Source: Sphingomonas sp. Root710 (GTDB lineage: Bacteria; Pseudomonadota; Alphaproteobacteria; Sphingomonadales; Sphingomonadaceae). Taken from it: DNA of 64,000 nt. This document shows positions 7,947 to 15,857 of the stretch, in pieces. Both the position numbers and the translations under genes were made by a program. The notes below the pieces were generated by a model that had not been told where the DNA came from, made no database searches, and saw only the letters and a list, made by a program, of their open reading frames with translations. Numbering within the stretch: position 1 is the first letter of the stretch; every line of letters starts with the position of its first letter. The stretch lies in assembly GCF_001429065.1 (NCBI RefSeq), contig NZ_LMIB01000015.1:86905-150904 (forward strand). Direction: 5' to 3'.

Positions 7947-8240
7947 CTATCCCGCAAGCTCCTCAATCGCCTCCGCCATCGCCACGTCGCGCACCGACAA
8001 ACCGCCCGCGTCATGCGTGGTCAGCAGGATGTCGACCCGGTTCCAGACGTTCGACCATTCGGGGTGATGGTCATGCTTTTCGGCATAGAGCGCGACGCGG
8101 GTCATGAAGGCGAAGGCTTCGGAGAAATCGGCGAAGGTGAAGCTGCGGCTGATTGCGTCGCGGGCCTCGTCATAGTCCCAGTCGGACAGCGCATCGAGCG
8201 CGTCGGCGCGGTCCTCGTCGCTCAGGGGTTCGATGGCCAT
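7947..8240 (-). CDS. 4a-hydroxytetrahydrobiopterin (pterin-4a-carbinolamine) dehydratase
   Basis: Small enzyme of 97 residues that regenerates pterin cofactor after aromatic hydroxylation. The diagnostic active-site block [16 protein letters not shown] (His-His-Pro-Glu-Trp) is intact, and length is normal for the PhhB/DCoH family. Monocistronic, divergent from the zincin gene. Confidence 0.93.
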   Translation of the reverse strand: MAIEPLSDEDRADALDALSDWDYDEARDAISRSFTFADFSEAFAFMTRVALYAEKHDHHPEWSNVWNRVDILLTTHDAGGLSVRDVAMAEAIEELAG

Positions 8241-8311
8241 GGCTGCGTCCTCTCGCTGGCGTGATCCGAATATGCTGTCTATGTCGCGGGTAGATGAGCG
8301 AAGGTCAAACC

Positions 8312-8695
8312 ATGGCGCCCGGCGCGGAACGGATCGAGGCGATCGCGCGCGCGACGATCGCGAAGCTGCCGTCCGAGTTCATCGCCCATCTCGGCAATGT
8401 CGTCCTCCATATCGAGGAGTTCGCCGATGACGCCACCCTCGCCGAGATGGGGATCGAGAACCCGTTCGAGCTGACCGGCCTCTACAGCGGCCTCGCGGTG
8501 GGATCGAAGTCGATCGATCATAGCGGCACGATGCCCGACATGATCCACCTCTATCGCCGCGCCATCCTCGACGAATGGGTCGAGACCGGAGTGACGCTCG
8601 AAGCGCTCGTCGCGCATGTCGTGATCCATGAGATCGGCCATCATTTCGGCCTGTCGGACGAGGACATGCACCGGCTGGAGGAACTGGCCGGATGA
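8312..8695 (+). CDS. Metallopeptidase family protein (minimal zincin, DUF1025-like)
   Basis: 127-residue zincin with the motif HEIGHHFG at residues 106-113 followed by SDEDMHRLE, as in the short bacterial metallopeptidase family. The ATG at 8312 has GAAGG 7 nt upstream; an in-frame ATG at 8294 lacks a site. Function unknown in most species. Its stop overlaps the ccmA start (ATGA), so it is translated with the haem exporter genes. Confidence 0.85.
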   Translation: MAPGAERIEAIARATIAKLPSEFIAHLGNVVLHIEEFADDATLAEMGIENPFELTGLYSGLAVGSKSIDHSGTMPDMIHLYRRAILDEWVETGVTLEALVAHVVIHEIGHHFGLSDEDMHRLEELAG

Positions 8696-9279
8696 GCGCC
8701 GCGCGGCTCGCTTTCGACCGCGTCGCCTGCCTGCGCGGCGACCGGCTGCTGTTCGAGGCCATGCGCTTCGCGCTGGGCGCGGGCGACGCGGCGCTGCTCA
8801 CCGGGCCGAACGGCGCGGGCAAGTCGAGCCTGATGCGGATCGCCGCCGGACTGCTGCGCCCTTCGGCGGGCACGGTCGATCGGGCGGGCGGGATCGCCTT
8901 CACCGGGGAGGCGGCGGCGCTCGACGGGCGCCTGCCGCTCGGCCGGGCCCTGCTCTACTGGGCGCGGCTCGACGGGGTCGGCAAGGCCGAGGTCGACGCC
9001 GCGCTCGACACGATGGGGATCGCCAATCTGGCGCAGGTGCCCGCACACATGCTGTCGACCGGCCAGCGCAAGCGCGCCGCGCTCGCCCGGGTGATCGCGG
9101 GCCGGGCGGCGCTGTGGCTGCTCGACGAGCCCGGCAACGGCCTCGACACCGCCTCGCTCGACCGGCTCGCGGCGGCGATGGCGGCGCACCGGGCGCGCGG
9201 CGGCATCGTCATGGTCGCGACCCACCAGCCGCTCGCCCTGCCCGGCGCCGTCACGATCGCGCTGGGAGACCGCGCATGA
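8692..9279 (+). CDS. ccmA: Cytochrome c biogenesis ABC exporter, ATP-binding subunit CcmA
   Basis: 195-residue ABC ATPase energising release of holo-CcmE during c-type cytochrome maturation. Walker A GPNGAGKS is at residues 38-45. The signature region STGQRKRAALARV and Walker B LWLLDEPGNGLD follow. The STGQ signature variant is typical of CcmA. It overlaps ccmB by 4 nt. The c-type cytochromes of the cbb3 oxidase elsewhere in the window would depend on this system. Confidence 0.93.
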   Translation: MSAARLAFDRVACLRGDRLLFEAMRFALGAGDAALLTGPNGAGKSSLMRIAAGLLRPSAGTVDRAGGIAFTGEAAALDGRLPLGRALLYWARLDGVGKAEVDAALDTMGIANLAQVPAHMLSTGQRKRAALARVIAGRAALWLLDEPGNGLDTASLDRLAAAMAAHRARGGIVMVATHQPLALPGAVTIALGDRA

Positions 9280-9923
9280 GCGTCTGGGGCGCGATCATCC
9301 GGCGCGACGTGCGGATTGCCTATCAGGGCGGCGGCGCGATGCTGCCGCTGATCTTCTTCCTGTTGGTCGCCACGCTCTTTCCTTTCGCGGTTGGCCCTGA
9401 CGGCGCGCTGCTCGGCCGGGTCGGCGGCGGGGCGCTGTGGATGGCGGCGCTGCTCGCGGCGCTGCTGCCGGTCGACCGGCTGATCGCGCCCGACGCCGAC
9501 GCTGGCGTGCTCGATCAATATGCGGTGCGCGGCCTGTCCGACGAAGGGATCGCCGCCGCCAAGATCGCGGCGCACTGGCTGGGCTTCGGCCCGCCGCTGA
9601 TGATCGCCGCCCTGCCCGCCGCCGCACTGCTCAAGCTCGACGGCGATGTACTGCTCCGCCTCGAGCTCGGCCTCGCCATCGGCACCCCGGCGCTCGCCGC
9701 GCTCGGGGTGATGACCAGCGCGCTGACCCTGGGCCTGCGCGGCGCGGGGGCGCTGGCGGGGCTGGTGATGCTGCCGCTCGCGGTTCCGCTGCTGATCTTC
9801 GGCGCGGGCGCACTCAACGCCAGCGGCATGGGCGCGATCAAGCTGCTCGGCGCGGCCGCGCTGCTGCTGACCGCCCTCGCCCCCTTTGCCGCCGGCGCGG
9901 CGTTACGGGCGGCGCGGGACTGA
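9276..9923 (+). CDS. ccmB: Haem exporter permease CcmB
   Basis: 215-residue inner-membrane protein with six predicted hydrophobic helices; the partner of CcmA. N-terminal MSVWGAIIRRDVRIAYQGGG and the GLSDEGIAAAKIAAHW region are typical of CcmB. No ccmC, ccmD or ccmE follows, so the remaining Ccm genes must be elsewhere. The stop lies 4 nt from the end of the convergent ptrB. Confidence 0.93.
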   Translation: MSVWGAIIRRDVRIAYQGGGAMLPLIFFLLVATLFPFAVGPDGALLGRVGGGALWMAALLAALLPVDRLIAPDADAGVLDQYAVRGLSDEGIAAAKIAAHWLGFGPPLMIAALPAAALLKLDGDVLLRLELGLAIGTPALAALGVMTSALTLGLRGAGALAGLVMLPLAVPLLIFGAGALNASGMGAIKLLGAAALLLTALAPFAAGAALRAARD

Positions 9924-9927
9924 AGCC

Positions 9928-12015
9928 CTACGCGCCACCCATCTGCGTCAGGACGAAGGCATAGGCCTCGGCGTCCTCGCGCAGGCTGTCATAGCGGCCG
10001 GACTTGCCGCCATGGCCCGCGCCCATGTTGATCTTGAGCAGCAGCAGATTGTCGTCGGTCTTGGTCGCGCGCAGGCGGGCGGCCCATTTGGCGGGCTCCC
10101 AATAGGTGACGCGCGGATCGTTGAGGCCGCCGGTGATCAGCATCGGCGGATAGGGCTTCGCCGCGACATTGTCATAGGGGCTGTAGCTGCGGATCAGATC
10201 GAACGCAGCCTTGTCGGTGATCGGGTTGCCCCATTCGGGCCATTCGCCCGGGGTCAGCGGCAGATCGGCGTCGAGCATGGTGTTGAGCACGTCGACGAAA
10301 GGCACATCGGCCACCACCGCGCCCCACAGTTCGGGATCGGTGTTGGCGACGACGCCCATCAGTTCGCCCCCCGCCGATCCGCCGTTGATCGCGATCTTGC
10401 CCGCGCTGGTCAGCCCGGCGGCGATCAGCCCCTTCGCCGCGTCGGAGAAGTCGTGGAAGGTGTTCCAGCGCGCCTCGGCCTTGCCCTGGAGATACCAGTC
10501 ATAACCGAGATCGTCGCCGCCGCGGATATGCGCGATCGCATAGGCCCAGCCGCGATCGACCATCGACAGCCGCACGGTCGAGAAGCCCGGCGGGATCGCA
10601 TGGCCATAGGCGCCATAGGCATAGAGGAAGAGCTTGCCCGATCCATCGCGCGGAAAGCCCTTGCGATAGAGCACCGACACCGGGATCAGCTTGCCGTCGC
10701 GCGCGGGGACCATCAGCCGCTCGGTCGCGTAGAGCGAGGGATCGAAGCCCGAGGGTATCTCCTGCACCTTGAGCGTGGTCAGCGCCCGCGCGGCGGGATC
10801 ATAGTCGAACACCGTCTGCGGCGTGACCATCGACGCATAGTGCAGCCGATAGGCGGGCGGATCATATTCGGGGTTGCTGCCGAGCACGGCGGTGTAGCTC
10901 GCCTCCGGAAAGGCGACGCGGTGTTCGCTGCCGTCATAGGCGCGCAGCCGCACCTGATCGAGCCCGTCGACCCGCTCGGTCAGCGCGATATGCCGCGCGA
11001 AGCTGGTGAGGCCGCGGATATAGACGCTGTCCGACCCCGCGATCACCGTCTCCCACTTGCCGGGATTGGCCGGATCGGCGCGCGCCACGCGAAAGTTCAC
11101 ATGCTCGTCATTGGTCAGGATCCAGAGCGTTCCGTGCGCGCTGTCGACCGAATATTCGCGCTTGGTCTGGCGCGGGCTCACCAATAGCGGCGCGGCGGCG
11201 GGATCGGCGGCGGGGACAAGGCGGACCTCGCTGGTCTGGTTGTCGCCGGTGGCGATGACGATCCATGCATCGTCCTGGGTCTTGCCGACCCCGACGTTGA
11301 AGCCGAGTTCCTCGGTCTCCTCATAGAGGGTGCGATCGGTCGCCGGATCGCTGCCGAGGATGTGGAGGCGGGCGCGGTAGGTGCGCCAGTTGTCGTTGAC
11401 CTCGGTATAGACGAGGCTCCTGGAATCCGCGCCCCAGGCGACCGCGCCGTTGGTGACCGCGCTGACCGTCTCGATATCCTCGCCGGTCGCGAGATCGCGG
11501 ATCTTGAGCACGAAGCGTTCGGCGCCGCTGCTGTCGGCCGACCAGGCGGCGAGTTTGCCGTCGGGGCTGACGCTCAGCACCTGGAGCCGGAAATAGTCTA
11601 CGGCGGCGGCCTCGGCCGGTTCGTCGAGGATCACCGCATCGGGCCCGCCCGCGGCCGGGCGGCGATACCAGATGCGATATTGCCCGCCGGGCTTGAACGC
11701 CCACCAGTAGAGCCAGTCGCCGTCCTTCTGGGGCACGCTCGCGTCGTCCTCCTTCAGACGGCCCTTCATCTCGGCGAACAGCGCATCGACCAGCGCCGCG
11801 TGCGGCTGCATCGCCTTCTCGAAATAGGCATTCTCCTCGCGCAGATAGGCGAGGATATCCTCGTCATCGACGACCGGATATTTCGGGTCCTTCAGCCAGG
11901 CCCAGGGATCGTCGATGGTGATGCCATGATGGCTGTAGCTGTGCGGCCGCTGCGCCGCGACGGGCGGCCTGGAAAGATCGGTGAGGGACAGGTCGGCCCC
12001 TGAAAAATCGTTCAT
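9928..12015 (-). CDS. ptrB: Oligopeptidase B (S9A serine peptidase)
   Basis: Cytoplasmic peptidase of 695 residues cleaving short peptides after basic residues. An N-terminal seven-bladed propeller (residues about 75-410) precedes the alpha/beta hydrolase domain. The nucleophile is Ser547 in INGGSAGGELMG; Asp is in GGLNDPRV and His in MGAGHGG. YDWYLQGKAEARWNTF is the family-specific segment. Starts 2 nt after the stop of the upstream lipoprotein gene, so probably co-transcribed. Confidence 0.95.
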   Translation of the reverse strand: MNDFSGADLSLTDLSRPPVAAQRPHSYSHHGITIDDPWAWLKDPKYPVVDDEDILAYLREENAYFEKAMQPHAALVDALFAEMKGRLKEDDASVPQKDGDWLYWWAFKPGGQYRIWYRRPAAGGPDAVILDEPAEAAAVDYFRLQVLSVSPDGKLAAWSADSSGAERFVLKIRDLATGEDIETVSAVTNGAVAWGADSRSLVYTEVNDNWRTYRARLHILGSDPATDRTLYEETEELGFNVGVGKTQDDAWIVIATGDNQTSEVRLVPAADPAAAPLLVSPRQTKREYSVDSAHGTLWILTNDEHVNFRVARADPANPGKWETVIAGSDSVYIRGLTSFARHIALTERVDGLDQVRLRAYDGSEHRVAFPEASYTAVLGSNPEYDPPAYRLHYASMVTPQTVFDYDPAARALTTLKVQEIPSGFDPSLYATERLMVPARDGKLIPVSVLYRKGFPRDGSGKLFLYAYGAYGHAIPPGFSTVRLSMVDRGWAYAIAHIRGGDDLGYDWYLQGKAEARWNTFHDFSDAAKGLIAAGLTSAGKIAINGGSAGGELMGVVANTDPELWGAVVADVPFVDVLNTMLDADLPLTPGEWPEWGNPITDKAAFDLIRSYSPYDNVAAKPYPPMLITGGLNDPRVTYWEPAKWAARLRATKTDDNLLLLKINMGAGHGGKSGRYDSLREDAEAYAFVLTQMGGA

Positions 12016-12017
12016 GG

Positions 12018-12551
12018 TCAGCCCGCGATCAGGCTGGCGAGCAGCGCGCGCCCGGCCTCGTCGAGCGCCTGGACCTGCAACCCCGCCTCGGCGATCGCGG
12101 CGGCCTCGTCGGCGCGCCCCGCCTCGGTCGCCGCCTCGCGCCGCCGGTCGAGCTCGGCCAGCGCCTCGCCCACCGGCGCGCGCAACGATTCGACGTCGCT
12201 ATAGGCCTGCTGCCCGACCACCCAGGCTTCGCTGCCCTCCGCCGCGGTGCGCCCGGCGGCGATCTGCGGCCGGGCCTTGTCCAGCGCCGTACGGAAGGCC
12301 GCGTCCGCCGCCTGCGCCCGCGCGACGATCTGCGCGATATCGGCCGAGGCGGGCAGCGGCGTTGCCGCCGGACCCGCGACCGGCGCGGCGGGCGCAGGAT
12401 CGGCCTGCATCACCGCCCGCTCGACGGGGCGCGGCGCGAGCGACGGATAGCCGCTGCGCGTGTCGGCGCAGGACGCGAGGGCGGACAGGGCGGCAAGGGC
12501 CGGCAAGGCGGACAACACCGGCAGCGCGGCGGCAAAACGGGGGATCATCAT
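12018..12551 (-). CDS. Putative lipoprotein, alanine-rich, unknown function
   Basis: About 177 residues. A hydrophobic leader ends in LASC (lipobox, Cys near residue 28). A proline/alanine-rich linker follows, then a helical region (residues about 75-175) rich in Ala, Glu and Arg that could form a coiled coil. The double ATG at 12551/12548 overlaps the stop of the frame that crosses tRNA-Arg. Likely in one unit with ptrB. Confidence 0.6.
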   Translation of the reverse strand: MMIPRFAAALPVLSALPALAALSALASCADTRSGYPSLAPRPVERAVMQADPAPAAPVAGPAATPLPASADIAQIVARAQAADAAFRTALDKARPQIAAGRTAAEGSEAWVVGQQAYSDVESLRAPVGEALAELDRRREAATEAGRADEAAAIAEAGLQVQALDEAGRALLASLIAG

Positions 12552-13165
12552 CGCCCCGGGTCTAGGCTTCGCAGAAAATCTGCGCAACGGGGTTGCGCCG
12601 CGCGGCCAACCCGACTAGCTAGCCCCCCACAACGCGCCCGTAGCTCAGCTGGATAGAGCATCAGACTACGAATCTGAGGGTCGGACGTTCGAATCGTTCC
12701 GGGCGCGCCATATTTCCCCATAGCATCGTCACGACGCGGCACGCCGAAGGCGGCCGACTTTCCGGGTGCATGGGGTTGTTCGGCGAATTTTATGTTCGGC
12801 GCGCGCCCGTCCCTTCCAAAATCGGCCGGCAGGCGCGGCGCCGGCATCACCACAAGCAGGCCCGCGCGGGTGGCGCGCATATAGCGGGCGATCGCGCGGA
12901 CGGGCGCGGAGCGGAGGCCATGCTTCCAGGCATTGCGATTGCCGCGCGGCGCGCCGCTGCCCCGCCCGCCATGCATGCGGCAGCGATGCGCCCCGCGGAT
13001 CGCGGGCGACTGACAGGCCGCCCCGCTGCGCGTGCGCGCGCCGCAGCGGGGCGCGGCGGCGAGAATGGCGGGCTGCCCGGCGGAAGCGAAGACGGGAGCG
13101 GAAGCGGAAGCGGCGGCAGCGCGCGCGCCAGCGGCACCGGCAACAGCGGCGGGGGCGAGGTTCAT
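12548..13165 (-). CDS. HGGxSTG-type domain protein reading antisense through tRNA-Arg
   Basis: 205-residue frame starting MNLAPAAVAGAAGARAAAA. Residues about 37-70 hold CGARTRSGAACQSPA and the HGGRGSGAPRGNRNAWKHG motif, seen in many phage, plasmid and alphaproteobacterial proteins of unknown role. The start overlaps the upstream 110-residue gene by ATGA. The last third is encoded opposite tRNA-Arg and gives the familiar tRNA-antisense peptide GTIRTSDPQIRSLMLYPAEL. That part is probably not conserved and may reflect loss of the original stop. The frame ends in an ATGA overlap with the lipoprotein gene. Confidence 0.55.
   Translation of the reverse strand: MNLAPAAVAGAAGARAAAASASAPVFASAGQPAILAAAPRCGARTRSGAACQSPAIRGAHRCRMHGGRGSGAPRGNRNAWKHGLRSAPVRAIARYMRATRAGLLVVMPAPRLPADFGRDGRAPNIKFAEQPHAPGKSAAFGVPRRDDAMGKYGAPGTIRTSDPQIRSLMLYPAELRARCGGLASRVGRAAQPRCADFLRSLDPGR
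12634..12710 (+). tRNA. tRNA-Arg (anticodon ACG)
   Basis: Complete cloverleaf of 77 nt with encoded CCA. Acceptor GCGCCCG pairs with CGGGCGC. The anticodon stem TCAGA/TCTGA encloses loop CTACGAA with ACG at 12668-12670, and the T-arm holds GTTCGAATC. It reads CGN arginine codons after A34 deamination. Confidence 0.97.
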
Positions 13166-13482
13166 GCCCGGTCGTCCGCATCGCCCTGGCGCGCGGCGCG
13201 CCCGACACGATCGGCCTGATCCGCCCGCGCGATCGTCTCCAGCGCGGCGCGGCAATTGGACTGCGCCCGGAGCGCCAGCCGGATATAGGCCTGGGCGTAG
13301 CCAGGCGCATCGGGGAAGATACTCGCCCCATAATCGCGCAGATCATAGAACATGAGATGGAGCGACGCCGACTGCTCGGCGAGCATCTTGTTCAGCATCG
13401 CCATCGGATCGTCGGGCCATTCAGGGATGGGAATGACGGGCGCGGGTTCGGACTGATCGTCCTCGCTGATCAACTGGCTCAT
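13162..13482 (-). CDS. Conserved small protein upstream of the HGGxSTG gene, LexA-boxed
   Basis: 106 residues from ATG 13482 (GTG 13494 also possible). Acidic N-terminus, then a helical core ending RLALRAQSNCRAALETIARA. It couples to the HGGxSTG gene by an ATGA overlap. No catalytic motif is visible. I recognise the RLALRAQSNCRA segment as recurring in sphingomonad hypothetical proteins, but it has no assigned function. A LexA box and promoter lie directly upstream, so DNA damage induction is inferred. Confidence 0.6.
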   Translation of the reverse strand: MSQLISEDDQSEPAPVIPIPEWPDDPMAMLNKMLAEQSASLHLMFYDLRDYGASIFPDAPGYAQAYIRLALRAQSNCRAALETIARADQADRVGRAARQGDADDRA

Positions 13483-13514
13483 GGGCGGCTGCACTCCTGC
13501 AAAGACAGCCGGAG

Positions 13515-13557
13515 ACTATAGTCGAAACGGGCGAGTTTACAAGAACAAAATAAGAAC
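13515..13557 (-). promoter_or_regulatory. LexA box and promoter of the 110-residue/HGGxSTG unit
   Basis: Minus strand: GTTC-TTATTTT-GTTC (13557-13543), then TTGTAA (13542-13537), a 16-nt spacer and TATAGT (13520-13515). The operator abuts the -35 exactly as at 7889-7931. The box could also serve the weak divergent frame at 13605. Confidence 0.65.
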
Positions 13558-13604
13558 AAATCTTTCGGACTAGCTATGCTTATGGTAGATGGAGAAGAGC
13601 ATAT

Positions 13605-13814
13605 GTGCTCGGCCGAAACCGGGTTGCGACATTGCTTGGCTCGCCCAAGCGGCTGCGCTCCGTGTTGCTTAACACGATCGGCGAGGTCGTTCCCTACGCT
13701 CGTGAAACGCTGCTGCGCGTCGCCAGCGAAGCCCACCACCAGCTCGCTGACCGCGCCCGCCTCGCGCTCGCCGCCGGCTGCCGCACGCCCGTCCCAAAAC
13801 CACATGCCACCTGA
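13605..13814 (+). CDS. Possible small protein at the edge of the defence island
   Basis: 69-residue frame with GTG start and GGAGAAGAG 5-6 nt upstream. The predicted peptide (LGRNRVATLLGSPKRLRSVL start) is basic and helical, with no family match that I know. It lies between the LexA box at 13543 and the RelA/SpoT-like gene. The rest of the non-coding stretch 13483-13836 shows only that LexA-boxed promoter. May be a remnant or a chance frame. Confidence 0.25.
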   Translation: MLGRNRVATLLGSPKRLRSVLLNTIGEVVPYARETLLRVASEAHHQLADRARLALAAGCRTPVPKPHAT

Positions 13815-13836
13815 GTCAACGAGGAATAGCAGCCAA

Positions 13837-14793
13837 TCAGTCGGCCGGGACGATGAGGAAGCCCGGATGGTGCGTAGCTAGCCACTCGGGGCGGTCAGCC
13901 TCGTAGAGCACGAACCGCCTTTTTCCCGGATTGCGCCCGGCGTAGCGGCGGAGGTCGGCTTCGCAGTTGGCGATGACCAGTTGAACCGCACGTTGATAGG
14001 GACCAACGTCGAGGGGCAGGGCACCGGCACCCGCCAGCCAGTCGACGAAGATGTCGACCTCAATTTTCACGAGGCGGAGCATACCGCGGACATTCTGAGC
14101 AAGACGCCTGCGATCGGTGGGGAGCTGGTCCGCCGGCCAGGCGTCTAACGCGGTCATCAGGGCCTTAAGCTCAGCGGTCTCTTTGTCTTCACGGGCAAGC
14201 TGGCCGGCACCGGCCAGAACGTCGGCTTTCTGGATAGTTATCTCCGCGTGCTCAAGCATAGCCCGAACCTGGAAGGCAATACGTTCGCGCGCCCAGCTAA
14301 GCTGATCGGATTTATAGAGCAGGTCGTGGGTCGCGATGGCCCACGCGTGCATCAGGAACGTCTTGAGCTGGATCTCAAAAATCAAACCGTCGGCCGGAGA
14401 TGGGCGGGTGCCAGGCGTCGGCTTCAGACGGACGTAGAGACGCAAATCGTCGAAGACAAAGTTTGATGGCGTCGAGCTCGTCTCCTCCGGAATCGGCGGC
14501 TTGCGATATACGATGTCGCAGAAGGTCTCCACCAACTCGAGAGCCGAAGCGATCTGGGAGCTGTTCTGAACGACAATTGTGCAACCGAGGAAGTCCTCCA
14601 TCTGATCGACTGCCAACACGCGTCCGGTCTCAATCTTCATGGCGAAGCTGTCGAGCTCCTTCACCCTCGCCTCGTAGTGCCAGCGGCGCCGAGAACACTC
14701 GAGTCGGAACTTATTTTCGGCGAGTTGGCCCAACTCCTCGAAGCCGGCCTTCTGGATTGTCCAGCTCTCGCGGAGAGCCGCCCGGACCTTCAT
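13837..14793 (-). CDS. RelA/SpoT-domain protein (divergent alarmone-synthetase-like)
   Basis: 318 residues. The central region has the order of a RelA/SpoT synthetase fold: RVKELDSFAMK (residues about 43-53), DFLGCTIVV, then FEIQLKTFLMHAWAIATHDL with the E-x-Q-x-x-T and H-A-W-A marks of the family. The G-Y-x-S-x-H guanine-stacking motif expected between them is not visible (DDLRLYVRLK is found). The C-terminal half is helical with no known domain, and there is no hydrolase domain. It is the last gene of a four-gene overlapping unit (4-nt overlap with DUF262). Toxic small alarmone synthetase, sensor, or inactive partner are all possible. Confidence 0.75.
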   Translation of the reverse strand: MKVRAALRESWTIQKAGFEELGQLAENKFRLECSRRRWHYEARVKELDSFAMKIETGRVLAVDQMEDFLGCTIVVQNSSQIASALELVETFCDIVYRKPPIPEETSSTPSNFVFDDLRLYVRLKPTPGTRPSPADGLIFEIQLKTFLMHAWAIATHDLLYKSDQLSWARERIAFQVRAMLEHAEITIQKADVLAGAGQLAREDKETAELKALMTALDAWPADQLPTDRRRLAQNVRGMLRLVKIEVDIFVDWLAGAGALPLDVGPYQRAVQLVIANCEADLRRYAGRNPGKRRFVLYEADRPEWLATHHPGFLIVPAD

Positions 14794-15857
14794 GGGATGA
14801 GCTGCAGGCCTTCTTCAAGCGCCCCTGCGCGCGCTCGGCGAGGGGTTTCATCGGTAGATGCGCCGGACAAGTTCACGCCAAACCGGAAGGCTGCGGCCAT
14901 GAGCTCATAGCCGGGTTCGCCCTCTTTCGGGAGAGCGAGCGGCATTTCCGTCGTCGTTTTCACGCGGTCGAGGAAGTCGCCAAGCCGGCGGCCGAACTCG
15001 ATTGGATCACGGTTTGGGTCGAAGTGCGCCTGTAGATAGCCCCAGACGCTATAGAAGGTGGCCTGATTGCGAAGGGGCGCGCGAATCCGCTCTTCGACGT
15101 CCCAAGCTTTTGAGAGGAACTCCCGACCAGTCATAAAGCGGGCTTCGAGGACGTCGGTCGTCTCCGGCAGGACGGCTTCTTCGCTGGATTCGTAGTAAGC
15201 ATAGGCCTCGTCGAGCGCACCTTGGCTAAAACCTTGGATGTCTCCGGTGATCGTTGCGAGGAACAATTCCGAGATGAACTGGACGTCCGCCATACGTCTG
15301 GCCCGAGCTTTCGTAACGACGCCGAGTTTTTCCCAAGCGGCCTCATTGGACTGCGCCTCAACGAAGTTGATGAACCAGCCCTCGAACTTGGCATGGCGAA
15401 GTTCCTGCGCCGTAAGCTTCCGGCTGTTGCGGTTGATCCGCTCGAAGATGTTGTTGACGATGGTGTCGTCCACGACCGGTAAGAACTCTACCGAAACGGA
15501 ATAATTCCAGAAGCGCTCTTTGCCTTCGCGATCGAGTTCCGAGAACTTTTTGCCCGCAAGCCGGGGGTCGCTGATAGTAAGCGGAATCCGCAGCTTGTCA
15601 GCGGCAAAAAGTAGGATTGTCTCAAGCCGCTGCTTACCATCGACCACATGGTGGATCGAGTTACCCGCTTCGTCGAAGGTTTTGTGCAGGAAGACTGCTG
15701 GCACCGGATAGTTATTAAAGATGGTGTCGAGGAAATATCGGCGGTCGCCCGTCGTCCATACGCTGCGACGCTGATAGGGAGGGTCTAGGTCGAGTTGGCT
15801 GTTACGGTTGAGGTCGAGGAACCACGAGATGTCTTGGGGGCGAGGCTGTCGTTGCAT
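14790..15857 (-). CDS. DUF262 (ParB/GmrS-like) protein
   Basis: 355 residues. The N-terminal half is DUF262: PPYQRRSVW (residues about 26-34), the segment YFLDTIFNNYPVPAVFLHK and the nucleotide-site-like VVDGKQRLETILLF, a variant of the usual DGQQR. No C-terminal DUF1524/HNH nuclease motif is visible, so this is a stand-alone DUF262 rather than a GmrSD or SspE fusion. DUF262 proteins are found in type IV restriction and phosphorothioate-sensing defence. The start overlaps the endonuclease stop by one base (TAATG) and the stop overlaps the RelA/SpoT-like start (ATGA). Confidence 0.85.
   Translation of the reverse strand: MQRQPRPQDISWFLDLNRNSQLDLDPPYQRRSVWTTGDRRYFLDTIFNNYPVPAVFLHKTFDEAGNSIHHVVDGKQRLETILLFAADKLRIPLTISDPRLAGKKFSELDREGKERFWNYSVSVEFLPVVDDTIVNNIFERINRNSRKLTAQELRHAKFEGWFINFVEAQSNEAAWEKLGVVTKARARRMADVQFISELFLATITGDIQGFSQGALDEAYAYYESSEEAVLPETTDVLEARFMTGREFLSKAWDVEERIRAPLRNQATFYSVWGYLQAHFDPNRDPIEFGRRLGDFLDRVKTTTEMPLALPKEGEPGYELMAAAFRFGVNLSGASTDETPRRARAGALEEGLQLIP

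Noticed and set aside
12600-12720. Peptide GTIRTSDPQIRSLMLYPAEL as a conserved protein motif
   Set aside because: It is the translation of the antisense strand of a tRNA gene, a well-known database artefact, so its apparent conservation reflects the tRNA.
12766-13521. Overlapping plus-strand frames in the GC-rich block opposite the HGGxSTG unit
   Set aside because: Low-complexity Arg/Ala/Gly peptides without ribosome sites; the minus-strand pair is supported by motif, overlap and promoter.
13479-13805. Minus-strand frame across the LexA-boxed promoter region
   Set aside because: It spans the promoter and box of the neighbouring unit, and no ribosome site or domain supports it.
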